Assembly: GCA_964017045.1 (NCBI GenBank)
Contig: OZ024809.1
Location: forward strand, 29,464,354 to 29,528,353
From: Omphiscola glabra
Taxonomy: Eukaryota; Mollusca; Gastropoda; Lymnaeidae
Length of the DNA stretch: 64,000 nt
Direction of reading: 5' to 3'
The position numbers were made by a program, and so were the translations under genes. Position 1 is the stretch's first letter. Each line of letters opens with the position of its first letter. Below, in pieces: positions 41,800 to 55,153 of this stretch. The notes beneath the pieces were generated by a model, which searched no databases, was not told the origin of the DNA, and saw only the letters and a list, made by a program, of their open reading frames with translations.

Positions 41800-42840
41800 C
41801 AAGGCTTTCCCTCTGTCAGTCCGGGTCGCTCAGCGGAATCGGGAAAACTCTGCTGGTTTTACGTCACAAGCGCGTGCATTACGTAAACAACACGAAATGG
41901 CGCCGGAGAGAGCACGAATTTGTTTACTTCGTATGAGCAAGCGCGTACATTACGCACGGGACACTAAACGGCGGCAAAGGAGAGCACAAACTAATTTTTG
42001 TCATTTGAACATCTAGAAAACGAAAGTTGGACATCTGTTTTTTTTCAATGAAAGTGCTGGTACAACGAAAGTTGAATCTGGTAAAAAAATCAGCAACATT
42101 TTCCGATGAAGTTTTGAAAGTGCATAGATAGTGTTGCTTTCCAGAATGTCACAAAACATCCGATAATGGAAAGAAAACAAATTTACGTGAGTTTGTGAAG
42201 TTTTGTTGAATAATCTCATGTAAACGGAGACATCAAACGGAGACGTCAATCAGAGACGTCAAGCAGAGACGTCAAATGGAGACATCAAACAGAGACAGGC
42301 AAACTGAGTCTTTGAAACTTTGTTTTACAGGTTGTTGCAAACATTCGGAAAGTGATATTGGATCGACCGTCATTATAGTGGGCATGGGTGGAGGAGTAGG
42401 GGTTTGGTGAGCAGAAAGAGAGGCGCTGAAGGCTCCCGAACGAAAACAGGGGAGTTGTCTGGGCAGTTGGAAGCATTCTGTGGTGTGGTTTTGTACCTTC
42501 TTGGTTTTCCAGAGTTTATTTCTTGTCACTAAATACGTATATTCTAATTCACAATTTTAAAAAAAAAAATATATATATGTTCCTAATTTAATGTTTGTTA
42601 TTTCCTTGACAAAGTGACCGATTTCATAAATTACCCAACACCCCCCCCCCCAAAAAAAAATCACAAAAAATAAATAATTTGGTGTTGTGTTTTTAAATTT
42701 CTTTTTTTTTTTTTTGGGGGGGGGGGAGGGTGGGGGTGGGTGGGGGTGGATTTTATCTATCTAATTCCCTTTTCAAAAATATTTACCTGTGAATTTAAGG
42801 TCGACCATTGCATGAACAAACAAACAAACTTCTAGACATA
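41800..42840. other. Intergenic, no gene recognised
   Basis: A short GGAGACGTCAAAC array at 42225-42300, C and G runs near 42640-42750. Small open frames without features. Confidence 0.4.
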
Positions 42841-43000
42841 TTATATCTCTCCTAAACATTCCCACCCCCACTCAACATTTCCACCCTTTCTCAACATACC
42901 CACCAATTCTTGACATACTCACCACTCCTGGACATACGCACCCTTCTCAGCATACCCACCCCTTCTCAACATCCCCACCTCCACTTTTTCCCAACATCCT
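42840..43000. repeat. CACC-type minisatellite upstream of lectin gene A
   Basis: CCTTCTCAACATACCCACC variants; ends at CATGTTTTGCGTTACCAC, comparable with the ends of the 51.9 and 62.9 kb arrays. Confidence 0.75.
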
Positions 43001-43019
43001 AACCCATGTTTTGCGTTAC

Positions 43020-43322
43020 CACTTAATCCTCATTTCTTTCTGAATCTACCGCTAGGGGCGCTCTTCTGGTGACTATAGAATGTTTAACTTGTATTGTGTG
43101 TGGTCTGGGCCATCTAAACTTTCGGACCTGATTGTGCGCTAATATGGATCATTTACACTGTACGCACTGGCTTTTCGTGACGTGAATACTTGCATTGATT
43201 TTCTATTCAGACCTTAAGTGTAGTAACACTGGCCACTCTTGATGGCCGATTGTTGCCAAACATTGAATGGGTTTCTATGTGAATAGCGACTGAGTAGGAA
43301 GTAGTCTAACGTTTTGAATTGT

Positions 43323-43353
<31 letters not shown>

Positions 43354-45050
43354 ATTATGATTGTGTCCAAACCGAATCATGTCCGAAAAGGAACAGCAAT
43401 AAAGGTCAATCCATTTATTAAATACGCGCTGAGCAGTTTGGACGATTTTTTGAGATTTTGAGGATGCTTGCGTATAGGCGGTTTGGGTGGGGGGGAGGGA
43501 GGAGGAAAGAGGGGTGGGCTCATAAAATACTTAAATTTATTTTAAAAATTCTACAATAATCATCCTTAAATATTGAGAGTCCAATAATAGCAGGTTCATA
43601 TCTCAAATGCTGTAAAAAAATATCATGCTGTTTTAGGAATTGTTATCATAAACGTGCCATATGCTTTCTTAAATGAACTCGCTAGATCTCGCCCCAATAG
43701 TACCCAGTAGTAGCAGTATTACAGTAATATTTTAGCCATTGTATGTTAAACGTGCGTGTGACGTATCCTCCTCCCCACCCACCCCCACCCCCCCCCACCT
43801 CGGCTACCCAAGTGGTCCCTCAAGTTTATTTTTCCCCGGCGCCTGAGCTAAATTTATGTTTTCACCAGGTTCCCCATTGTTAAATTCTAACGAGTACATT
43901 TCGAAATAGCCAATACATAAACAAATTAAAAAATAAAATTTTGGGATAAAATGTAGTAACTGCAACCAGTAGTTACGCAAGACTGCTAGATGTCATGTTG
44001 GATTAAAAACCTGAAATAATAAAAAGTGTAATAATTCGCGGGGCCCCTGTAAGGGTGCCGAAGCAACACAGGATAGGGCTACGCCGAGGAAATGCGACAC
44101 CTGGCCGGGGGGGGGGGGCAGCCGGAAAAAGTAGCCACTAAATATAAACATAAAAATTGCCCCCCCCCCCACTTTCCGGGAGCGGACCAGTTAAAATGAC
44201 GATTTTTGGCGCCTATTGTCTTTTTTAAGTCTAGGGTATCTAAAAAAAGATTTTGGAGCCCCTAATGTGGGGGCACGGTGCGTCTTTCTTTTTACCCCAT
44301 TGTCATGGCTGTGTCCGATGGGAGTGTGGCCCCCCATAGCGACGCGGCATGTATTATGGGAATTACTGGGCTGGCCAAACAGTCGGTGGTGTATATCCAC
44401 GACACATTAAAAAAAACTATATATGACGTTCAATTACTTAAAAATTATTTAATTTCGTAGATGTTTTTTGTGTGTGGGTGGGCGGGTCCAACAGGTGTGG
44501 AAGGGGCGAAAATTGGACTACAAAATGGATGGTTCTTAAGTTGTTGAACAGATGTACAAATAGACATCCAAGAATAATAATAGGTCCGAAATGGATATCT
44601 CTCCAAGTATCAAACGAGAAAAGCCTTTGCAGTTATTTAATTTTTTTTTAAAATATATCCTTACAATACATTGACAAAGAAATTGCAAATCTCAAAACCC
44701 GATTTGAGGAGTCCAACAAAGTCAATCGATGCCATTAGTTGTCCACATGGTAACAATAGAGACATTTGAACAAACTGTACACTCTCAAGTACGAGCAAAC
44801 CTTATGTTGGTGGCCTATGGGGAGAGAATAAAGCATCACGCCAGCAAGTATGCAGAGCAAGAGACTACTTAGTGATCAACACGTCTGTCTGATGTATGTA
44901 TTTAACGGTTAACGTGTGGGGCTGCTACTCAATGGTCCATAGACGATACCACGCAACATCCCTTAACAAAGATTTGGTCAATACACTTATGTGTGGAGTA
45001 AGGCGTTTTTAAAAACACAATTGAAGGGTGGGGGGGTGGTTTTTAGGATT
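43020..45050. other. Intergenic, no gene recognised
   Basis: T-run at 43327, several G/C runs (43490, 43780, 44108, 44160). No coding signal. Confidence 0.4.
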
Positions 45051-45054
45051 CTAT

Positions 45055-45300
45055 TGTTCATCAGCACCATCAGCACCATCATCATCACCGTCACCAACAT
45101 CATGACCATCATTATCACCATCATCATAACCATCATTATATCCATCATCAGCACCATCATCAGCACCATCCTCATCACCGTCTCATCACCATCATCATCA
45201 CCATCATCATCACCATTATCATCACCATCATCATCACCATCATCATCACCATCAAAATCACCATTATCATCACCCCCACCATCATCATCACCATTTTAAT
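45055..45300. repeat. Trinucleotide CAT/ACC microsatellite
   Basis: CACCATCATCATCACCATC, imperfect; about 500 bp before lectin gene A. Confidence 0.9.
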
Positions 45301-45701
45301 TGTCATCATCATTATAGCACCTAAACCCATTTTAAATCATAGACTATAAAGAATCATTATTCTTTCTTTGTTTCCTAACGGCTCTTGGTCATTAGACTAT
45401 GATTGCGTTTTTGTACCATTCTGATTTAAATGTGCTTTTTTAAAATACACATTTCTAATCTAATAAAGCTTCATTTTCTCACACTTCTCCTGTCTCTTTA
45501 CCCCATTCATCTATAATTTGGGATTTCCTTTCCAGCTCCTTTCAGATATATCCCATTCTCCGTGTGTCTGCTTCTGGATCGAATCTCTAAGCATGTTCGG
45601 ACTTTCTTTTTTTTTCCCCTTTTTCAATGTGGCTTCCTTTCTTTATTAAATGCCCATTCCATCGTTCCGCCTCTGACAAAAATATGACACACTGACCAAT
45701 C

Positions 45702-45710
45702 TATAAATAG
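45702..45710 (+). promoter_or_regulatory. TATA box candidate for lectin gene A
   Basis: TATAAATAG lies about 115 bp before the gene A start codon. The segment around it (from about 45650) resembles the region before gene C (CCGCCTCTGACAA and GGCGTACT are shared). Confidence 0.4.
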
Positions 45711-45817
45711 TATCTACTTATAGCATGAGTCTGGCATGCTTGGAGGCGTACTTTATATTCTAAGAAGAATCCCCACACCGATTGGCTCACGTTACTTCCT
45801 ACTGTTAGAGTAGCCAA

Positions 45818-46237
45818 ATGTTTTTGACACAAAATCTGTTTTTTATTAGAGCGTTTCCCTTACATTTAAATGTAATTGTGCTCTGCCTACCAGTGGCGTA
45901 CCTTCATATCTGCAGCAATGCTTCGATTTGTGAGACGTATTTTGAAAGATTCACCGGTCTCCAACTGCCCGGATGTGGACCAACGGCTACATCGGGACGA
46001 ACCTTTCTGGCCTGCGCCAGATCGTGTTTCTCCAATCAGAGCTGTACGGCGGTCAGTTTTAATGACACTATCTGTAAGATGTGTCCAGGCAGCCTGGTCA
46101 CTGGCCTAGAGTTTGTGCCAGGTCAGAGTACTTTCTTGCAGCGGACGATGAAGGTTACTAATTTATATTCCGTGCCCAGTTCCGGGGACGTGTATAAAGT
46201 TCTGCTGATACTCGGTGGAATATCAAGTGGTCGGGTG
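45818..46237 (+). CDS. Lectin gene A exon 1: signal peptide and PAN-like module
   Basis: 140 codons from ATG to GGISSGRV, donor GTG|GTAAGT. Contains about ten cysteines. The intron begins with a 10-bp TATGATAAGT array. Confidence 0.85.
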
Positions 46238-48873
46238 GTAAGTACGACAAGAATGATAGTTATGATACTTATGATAAGTCTAGTAAGTAAGGTAGGTATG
46301 ATAAGTATGAAAATTATTGTAAATATGGTAAGCATGATAAGTATGATAATTATGATAAGTTAGTTCATTATGATAAGTAGGGTAGTGTAATAAGTACGAT
46401 AATTATGATTAGTGAAATAAGTTTGATAAGTATGAAACTATGATAAGTGTGATATTCAGACAAAAACAATGTTATGTATGTGGTATAATTAAGATAAGAC
46501 AAGACAAGATATGACTCTTTACTGATACAAACAAACGGAAATGGTTTTTTCGATTCCATTGTACATATTATTTTTCAGTAGAAAAATGAATACATATTTT
46601 TATCCATGAGAACAAGTTACATTATGATAATTGAAAGACAATACATCTAAAGTATGATAATAATTACTTTATCTGTGATCATTTAAACGCCAAAAAAAAA
46701 TGTGGGGGGGGGGGGGTGACGCACGCTGGTAAATTCGTACAGGCTTTGAAACAAAATAATTTTTTATATTTTTCGGTCCAGCTTTAAGAGAAATAATTCA
46801 CCCCAATTAAGCTGATCTTATGTATCTGTGATGAAGTGGGTGGGGGGGGGGGGTGTATCATGCAAAATAATATTTATTTTTGTACAGCAACATTTATCTT
46901 CAAGTAGTTCCTAAAGTGAAGGGTGTTTAGTTTGTGTGATGTCACCAGCTCTCTTGATTAGTCTGTTTATGCGATGTTAGATGTCAAACAACAGATGATA
47001 CTGAAGTTCAGTTTGCGTCTAACTGTTGCACTGTAGAATAAGTTAACAACTTTTGTATGACAGAAAAGTCTTTGTTTACCTTTATAACACCGAATTTGGC
47101 CGAGCTCATGCCATGTCAGCTTATTATTAATTGTGACACCTAATTAATTATGTTTCTATACTAGCTGTATGATGTGACTAATTATTGTGATATCTGATAT
47201 TGGGTATCCCCCCCCCACTTTTTTTATTTATTTTTTTTGCGAAAATCGACACAAGCATTGCTTCCGTTTTTGAGACATTCAAATGAAAATAAAATTTCCT
47301 TCTTACCAACTGATAAAGCTTGTAACTAAGTTGCGGTATAAACATTCTACTTAAGTTAGTAAGCGATCGCTGGTGGTGTCAGAAGCAAATTTTATTAATG
47401 AAACCGTTTTGCTTGGGCTCTTAATATCATATATTGTATACAGGACAGGGAGAGAAATCAACCTTGTCGTGCTTAAAGGCTTATTTTCGATTATCTCCCT
47501 TGACACATTGTGGGCGATTGTTTAAAATGTTCAGCATCCACGATTGAATATTTGATTTTATAATTATTATTAGTGGTCTTATATAACGCGGTACCCCAGC
47601 CTAGTGCTGGGCTCAACGCGCTGTACATAAGATTATTAGCAAAGGAGACATAATCGTGACATTAAAATAACATATATAAAGAACTGCTGTATAACAAAAA
47701 AAACAAAAACAAATGTATATTCACCCCAGAACCTTTACATGTCAAGCCATGGACGGTAGCCAGCAGCATCGTTTATCGGTCGGTGGGGGGGGGGGGGATC
47801 AGTCGAGGTAGTAGAGTTTAAAGAGATGTGTTTTGAGTGCAGTTTTGAAGGCCTGTGTGGTTGGTATTCTGCGGATGCGTAGTGGCAGAGAATTCCATTA
47901 TTTTCGGGGCGCAGAAAAAGAAAGATCTTTTACCATATGTTTTACGCCTAACGAATAAAACTTTTTAATCATAATGTGTTATTGGATAATGTTGATTGAA
48001 AATTACCTTAGCATAGTTTTAGGTTTGTCTTGATGGTGGTAAAGTCTTTCTAATAAAAGTAAGCTGACATAATCGTTACTACTGGTAGATTTATAAGCAA
48101 ATTGTTGGGGGTCAGGTTTGTTGCTGTACTTCATTCGAAATGTGTCTGAGGATAAATTTCCTCACTTTAGAGATAAATGCGACAGGATGTAAGGCGTAAC
48201 TGCAAGTGCCCTTTTTTTTCTTGGGATTGGTCACATTTCTGAAGTTTTCCACATCTTTGATATGTTATGATTTTCATTACACTTAATAAATATCAAGTCA
48301 TGAAATGTGTTTGGCAAAAGGAGGTTTTAAATAAACGCTACAATCCCCAAATCAAAAAAGAGATCAAACTTAGTTTTAAAAATAATCACACATATCTTTA
48401 GATCTCAAATGTATGAGGTACTGTAAAAACTTTGTTATTAAATATTTTTAAATTACATTTTAATTTTTGAAGATATTAATGCGTCTCCTTGTTTTTGTTT
48501 TGTTTTTTTCCAGGGCTACCTCCACGCCACGCTGATGGCCAATTACAGTTTCAATATAGACTTTGCTCAAGATTCTGCAGTGACAACTAGCAATTTCCAT
48601 TTTAGAGCCTATTGGAAATCGAACACGGACAGAATGCTGGTTTTAAACCACTGTAACCAAGGAGTCTGGGGTAGCAATGAAGTTTCACCTCCGTTTCCGT
48701 TTCCGTTTACAGTCGGCATGCCCTTCACCTTGCATGTCCTGGTCACACCAAAAAGTTATGACGTGTACATCAACGGCACCTACTGCTGCTACTACAACCA
48801 CACCCTGGCTGTCGGTGACGTCGGATACATGAGGGTTTCTGGGAAATTATATGTTCATGAGATGTCCGTCTGA
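45818..48873 (+). CDS. Lectin gene A: secreted PAN/Apple-like plus galectin-like protein, complete
   Basis: Two coding exons (45818-46237 and 48514-48873), phase 0 junction, 259 aa. Order: signal peptide (about 1-27), a cysteine-rich module with CSNASICETYF, LACARSCFSNQSC and FNDTICKMC in PAN/Apple style, then a galectin-like module that starts at VYKVLLILGGI and continues over the intron. The galectin signature LNHCNQGVWG...FPFPFTVG, with FTLHVLV and VYINGTY, is clear. The usual His-Asn-Arg and Glu-Arg sugar contacts are not (HFRAYW, WGSNEV), so ligand specificity is uncertain. N-glycosylation sequons are numerous. Related secreted galectin-type proteins in gastropods are studied as immune lectins; that role is only an inference here. 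The start Met is supported by gene C, which begins with a matching MFITQ. Confidence 0.85.
46240..46460. repeat. 10-bp array at the start of the gene A intron
   Basis: TATGATAAGT units beginning at the donor GTAAGTACGA; some units keep GTAAG. Confidence 0.75.
47560..47960 (-). mobile_element. Longer copy of the CTAGGCTGGGGTACCGCG dispersed repeat
   Basis: Minus-strand end matches 20956-21095. It extends through a G-run at 47785 to GGGGCGCAGAAAAAGAAAG. Lies in the gene A intron. Class not determined. Confidence 0.55.
48514..48873 (+). CDS. Lectin gene A exon 2: galectin-like module
   Basis: 120 codons with stop, acceptor TTCCAG|GGC. GYLHATLMANYSFNIDF through KLYVHEMSV. Ends in the conserved strand that closes the galectin sandwich. 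Confidence 0.88.
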   Translation, partial: GYLHATLMANYSFNIDFAQDSAVTTSNFHFRAYWKSNTDRMLVLNHCNQGVWGSNEVSPPFPFPFTVGMPFTLHVLVTPKSYDVYINGTYCCYYNHTLAVGDVGYMRVSGKLYVHEMSV

Positions 48874-48954
48874 ACAGGAGGATGAACAAAATATTCTTTT
48901 CACTTATTATTTGTAATTTTAAATTTACCTTAAAAATATTTACGGTGGTAATCT

Positions 48955-49410
48955 TTCGGTCCCTCCCTCCCTCCTCTTTCCCCTCGCTCATTTCTCCCCC
49001 ATTCTCATTCTCTATATGTATCCCTTACTCCCCAATCTCTCTCTTCCTCCCCCACTTTATTCCTCTCGTTTGTATCTGTATCTCTCCATCATCTCAATCT
49101 CCCTTCCTCTCCCTTTTTTTCTCTCTAACTCCTATCTCACCCTCAATCCCTCTCTCCTTCACACTCAATATCTCTTAATGCGATCTCCCCCTGTTTATCT
49201 CCCCCCTTTTGTATCTCTATCTCCTACCCAATCATTCACTTCCTCCCCATCTATCCCTTCCTCCCCCTCACTGTCTTTTCCAACCTCTATACCTCTCTCC
49301 ATCCCCCTCTCTCTTGTTTCTATCCCTACTTATATGTGTATTTTTTCCCCTTTTTAACTTCCCCCCCCCACTCTCTCTCTCTGTCTCCCTCTCTATATAT
49401 TTCTATCAAG
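48955..49410. repeat. CT-rich tract 3' of lectin gene A
   Basis: CCCTCCCTCCTCTTTC-type; the counterpart 3' of gene B is at 56810-57072, so it belongs to the duplicated unit. Confidence 0.8.
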
Positions 49411-49432
49411 TTTGTTCCAAACCTTGAAATTG

Positions 49433-49438
49433 AATAAA
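49433..49438 (+). promoter_or_regulatory. Possible polyadenylation signal of lectin gene A
   Basis: AATAAA after the CT-rich 3' region, 560 bp past the stop. Confidence 0.35.
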
Positions 49439-49530
49439 CATTTTACCGTAAACTTATTCAATAAATTACCTTGTCCTTGATTTGTTGATGTTAACCTTTA
49501 CACTAGACTAATTCATTTGCCTGTTTTGAT

Positions 49531-49935
49531 ATGGAAATTGTGACTCTAAGCCCAAAAGTTAATTCTATTAACCTTTCAGCTATCACAGTGACTACGTCAA
49601 CAACAATATCTCAAGGGATCTCAACCACCAGTTCGCCAGCATCGCACAACGATCTATCCAAGTGTAACGCGCATGTGTCGTCACAACACACTTCCGGAAG
49701 AATGAGACGTCGCCATTTTCACACGAAAGTACATCCGGTGTTCCTTTCACTAACAATACGAGGGCTGGAAGCGAAGAATCTTTTAAGCAGATTCATGGCA
49801 CACAAACATATCGAGGAAACAACACAATATATGTTTAGCTTTAATTATGATAAGAAAAAAATACGAATTCTTATCTTTGTTTTATTTCGAGACTTTGGGC
49901 TATTCTTATTTTTTAGTGTCTTAATAATTCTATGA
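49531..49935 (+). other. Unrecognised open stretch of 134 codons
   Basis: Open from MEIVTLSPKVNSINLS, Ser/Thr-rich at first, with an RMRRRHFHTK basic patch, then a hydrophobic end. No family recognised and no splice sites forced by homology. Probably chance, or a relic of something between lectin genes A and B. Confidence 0.15.
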
Positions 49936-49984
49936 ATATTTTTTTTTTATTTAACACTGTGATTAACGCGACCAGATGGCGCCG

Positions 49985-50215
49985 ATGTCCCTTAAGGTGG
50001 ACCACGGTGGAAAATATCGATATTTATATAATTCCCGATAACTGCTCTAAGTGAGATTCTTAAAAAAAGCGCAAGTGCTTTTTATGCGAAGCTTTTCATT
50101 TTCATTCTGAATTTAAGTATAGTATTATGAATCTGCGGTGTAAAACGCAAGTAGGACATAGGAATATGAATATTGTTCAGGGGCGGTGGCGCAACGGTGA
50201 GTTGGGTAACACTAA
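49985..50215 (+). repeat. Dispersed uncharacterised repeat, copy 3
   Basis: TTCCCGATAACTGC...GTGAGATTCT...AATCTGCGGTGTAAAACGC...TTCAGGGGCG matches the 22.5 kb copy in order. Confidence 0.45.
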
Positions 50216-50789
50216 TGGCTAGGGACGCCACCAGACATGAACAAAAATAATGTTCCAACACATGGAGTATACAAAAAAAAAACAACAAACAAAAAATAAA
50301 CAAAGATAAAACCAAGTGCACTTTAAATAAATGTGTGCGCACTTTTTCATTTTGTAATTTTCAAAATGCACCCCAAAGTTGAAGTACTTTTTTTTTTCTA
50401 ATTTTATTATTATTATTATTATTTTTTAAAACTGTCCAGGATCGCTGACCCCCCAAAAAAAAACTACCATGTACTTAAAATGTATAGAAATTAATTTGTC
50501 AACTACTCACAATCACCTGGTTTTAGGTTTCATATATATTTTTTATAAAACTGTCTCCATTAAATTCCCTTTCTAAAAAAATATTTGATATTAACTTCCC
50601 TTTTGTGTCTTCATGCCCAGTTTACATGATCACATTTGCGTCAAAAGTGCTTCAAATTTACGTCGAATTTTCGTTAAATTGCTTTTTGAGCGTACTATTT
50701 AGTAAAACAAAATAATGCATGCTAAAGGAAATTTGACGAAAATTTTTAAAGTAAATTTGACGAAAATTTGATCTTGTAAAATGAGCATT

Positions 50790-51090
50790 TCGGCAAATTT
50801 TTCTGGATGGCTACTTGACCCACTTTCCGTCAACCTACATATCGAGCTGAAACTCGCCAATGACTAAATATTAAGTAATAATTTCAACCCCACCCTTCAA
50901 CTCCAATCCACAAAAAATATTGTTTCCAGTTTTTCAATAAAAAGATGAAGGAAATATTATGACACTGATTTCACGAAATAAAATTTCCGGGTTTTGTGCA
51001 TAATTTTTGTATATGTTTTTCCTGAAATAGGCGGTAAAACAAAGCTGCTGGTGTAAATGCGGGTGGGATAATAGAATATTAAAATAACAT
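50790..51090 (+). repeat. Dispersed uncharacterised repeat, copy 4
   Basis: CATATCGAGCTGAAACTCG...GACACTGATTTCACGAAA...TAAATGCGGGTGGGATAATA, collinear with 22365-22770. Confidence 0.45.
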
Positions 51091-51159
51091 AAAATAATAG
51101 AAAAAAAAGCATATACATGATTTATAAAAAAAATCGTTGTTCTTAGTTGTTTTTTTTTA

Positions 51160-51252
51160 ATGAAACTGTATGTTAGTATGAAACTGTATGTTAGAATGAA
51201 ACTGTATGTTAGTATGAAACTGTATGTTAGTATGAAACTGTATGTTAGTATG
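51160..51252. repeat. 18-bp minisatellite, five units
   Basis: GAAACTGTATGTTAGTAT. Confidence 0.9.
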
Positions 51253-51344
51253 AAATTGAAAATATTTTTTTTTGTTTTCTTTTAATTAATTTTTTTTTTT
51301 TATAATTAAAGAATATATTCAGAAAAGTTCACATTGTATCTCAA

Positions 51345-51960
51345 ATCTACCAACTCACACCTGAACATTCATCCCACAGAACTCCTAAATATTCCTCCCA
51401 ATGCTCCCCTATAGATTAATCCCAGCTCACACCGAAACATTCACCCCACCTCACTCCTAAGCATTTATCCCACATCACAACCTAAACATTCATCCCAAAT
51501 CACTCTTAAACATTAATTTCATCTCACACCTAAAAATTCATCCCAACTCCCTTCTAAACATTCATCCCACATCACACCTAACATTCATCCCACCTCACCC
51601 TTAAACATTCATCCCACCTCACAACTTAACACTCATCCCACCTCACAACTTAACATTCATCCCACCTCACAACTTAACATTCATCCCACCTCACAACTTA
51701 ACACTCATCCCACCTCACAACTTAACACTCATCCCACCTCACACCCAAACATTCATCCCAACTCTAACCTAAACATGCATCCGACCTGTTAAACAAAACA
51801 TTCACCCCACCTCACTCCTAAACAATCACCCCACATCACACCTAAACATGCACACCACATCACTTTTAAACATTCATCCCACCTCACTCCCAAAAGTTCA
51901 TCCCAATTCACACCAAAACATCTATCCCAACTCACTGCTGAATATCCCCACCCCATGTTT
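51345..51960. repeat. CACC-type minisatellite upstream of lectin gene B
   Basis: CCTCACAACTTAACATTCAT variants, 22-24 bp; ends CACCCCATGTTTTTCGTTTT. Confidence 0.88.
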
Positions 51961-52914
51961 TTCGTTTTTACTTAACATTATGCAAACATTCAAGCCAATG
52001 ACACGTTAGTGGACAGATGGATCGGTTTTCAGTTTCTGTTCTTTTCTCGGCAAGAATATTGATTTCCATTTAAATAAAAGAAGACGTATTGTTTGTCAAA
52101 CTAGCAGCTATCAATTGCAGCGTGTGGCTAAATGTTAATTGCTTATTACTTTTACAAAGGAGTAGCGAAGCGTCGCATCCACAACCATTTTGATGGGGAA
52201 GGGTTGTATAATACAATCCATTCAATATTGACATCTTTATATCCACGCCCTTTTAACGCATTACACTAAAATATCAGAAATTATGATATGCCGGGATACA
52301 GGGCCACGAAAACTTTGATACCGGTTCGTGAAAAAATACTTCAACATTTTTTTTTGGTTTAATTTGGATTAAATCTCTGATTAAATGAAAGGGCGTGACA
52401 AAACTGATAATGTATGTCACCCTTCTGGAAAATAAAATTGATCAATATAATTTATTGTTTTTAAAGTTGCTAAAATTTGCTAAGATTAAATTCAAATTTA
52501 TTTATTTTGTTTCAACTCTTGGATGGGGGGGGGGGGCGCTGAGTAATACGATACGTTCGTTTTGCCCGAGATACGCCTCAGAATGAAGTTGATAAATAAT
52601 TAATCTTCTTGAGGACATATATATATATCGGGGGTAGGAAATAGGGTGTGTACATTTTTACGTCGATGACAATATCTTTAAATCCAATTGATATTACAGT
52701 TGTGAAAACTAGATTCTATATTCTCATTTTACAAATGATCATATGTTTATCAATTAAGAAAATCAATGACGTTAACAAAACGTAAGTACATTTATTTAAT
52801 TATACCCATAAATAGCAAAAGACAATTATTTTTCTTATGTAAAAATTTAATTTTCAAATTAAAGATTGGTTCAGATATTCTTAGATAGAAAAATAGATAC
52901 ATAGGTAGATAGTT

Positions 52915-53454
<540 letters not shown>

Positions 53455-54182
53455 GTTACGAAATCGCTCCTATACCATTCATCCGATTGCGATAAAACTG
53501 TGCTAAATTGTTATACACACACCTGCAACTTTGTCTGAATTATTACAAATAATTTACAATATTTCAATGTTTTAATATTTTTTTGTATTTATGAGCTAAA
53601 TGTAATTTGCTTATCCGTTCCTATACCATCCACCCGATTGCGACAAAACTGCGCTAAGTTTTTATGCGCACGCCGCAAAGATTTCTGAATTAGGTTATTC
53701 ATTTGGAAATATTCATTTTTAGGCCGGGGGCCCTAATTATTTTGTTCTTATATAAGCTATTTACATATAATTTAATCTAATATAAATAGCGACATTCCAG
53801 TTCTATGTAACATAATTAGTAGGTTTCTGAATTAGTACAACCTTTTTACAATTTTGATTTTGGGGCCGGGGGCCTTAATTTTTTATATTTTTAAAATTAT
53901 TTAAGCTATATAAATATAATTTCAAACATAGCTTTGGCATGGGTGGATCAATCGCTACAAGTTTGTGAACTAAATTATAAAAAAAAAACATGCTTCTCGC
54001 TTTGACAGCTGTAATTTGACTGCTCACGCGTCGAAAAACCTTCTTGTTTATTGGTGTACGCGAGAGACGTAAAAAAAACTAACATTATTTTCTTTTTAAA
54101 AATTACTTCAAAAACGTAAGTAAAACACAAACAATTTTCATTCTTTTAGTGGCATTGCAACGCTTGCCGGGTTCTAGCTAGT
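53455..54182 (+). mobile_element. Helitron-like non-autonomous element next to the GATA array
   Basis: Contains two direct copies of a module with CCGATTGCGATAAAACTG (near 53485 and 53635) and GGGGCCGGGGGCC motifs, and ends GCCGGGTTCTAGCTAGT, like the 11.3 kb terminus. No coding sequence. Confidence 0.4.
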
Positions 54183-54742
54183 GTTGTAAGAGTAGAGTAA
54201 ATTGTTATTAATATTGTTTAAATAGATACACTTCTGAATGTACATTTTTTAAACTTATTTATTTAATTTATTTGCAGGCCAGAATGTCGGATAAAAAAAA
54301 TAATGAATTCAAAATGACAAAGTATAAATCTAACCAGGCTGGGGGGGGGGGGGGGGTAGGATCTGTTTCCAAAGCGTTCCAACAATAAAAAATCTTTCTC
54401 CATTTCGCTTAGCGTTTAATCAGGCGGTAAACGCAGAAACTAGATCACACCTCCAAGTTCTCTGAAAAATATGACGTAATTTCACGGTTTTCATTAAATG
54501 ATCAATTCTTTACTTCTAAATAAAACGTTGTATTATTTCTGCTAAAATTAATGCGGATCCTAGCCACTCTTCAGCCAATGATAAAAAAAATTTGGTCATT
54601 GACAGCACTACAAACGGTCTCCTCTTATGTTGTAAATCAATTTCACAGAAGGCTGAAGTGAATAGTAGAAAAATTTCGTGCACTTCCTCACATTCTTCGC
54701 AGATGGTCCAGTTCGCTAGAGAGTCTTAAGATTAAACTCACA
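54182..54742. other. Region upstream of lectin gene B
   Basis: AT-rich with a G-run at 54341. No TATA box or similarity to the gene A and C upstream regions was found. Confidence 0.4.
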
Positions 54743-55153
54743 ATGATTATTCGATGTTTGATCAGTGCGATTCTCCTACACCTGACAATATTTGTGTTCT
54801 GCCTGCCAGGGGCGTACTCACATATTTGCAGTAACGCTTCCTTCTGTGAGGCGTATTTTCAAAAGTTCACCGACCTCCAACTGCCCGGAATTGGACCAAC
54901 GGCTAACTCGGGTCAAACATCTCTGACCTGCGCCAGGTCGTGTCTCACCAACCAGACTTGTACGGCCTTCAGTTTCAATAACACTGTCTGTACGACGTGT
55001 GCAGGCAGTCTGGTCCCTCGTCTGATGTTCGTGCCAGGACAGAGTTGTTCATTGCAGAGAACGATGATAGCCAGTAATTTATATTACGATCCAGGTACAT
55101 TGCTGGTGAATGAAGTTATCCTGATATTTGGGGGAATTTCAAGTGGTCGGGTG
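54743..55153 (+). CDS. Lectin gene B exon 1
   Basis: 137 codons; donor GTG|GTAAGT is identical to gene A. ATG 54743 gives a 26-29 residue signal peptide ending near CLPGAYS. Confidence 0.85.

Noticed and set aside
49531..49935. Extra gene between lectin genes A and B
   Set aside because: No recognisable domain, no conserved paralogue after gene B, hydrophobic low-complexity end; kept only as an unrecognised stretch.
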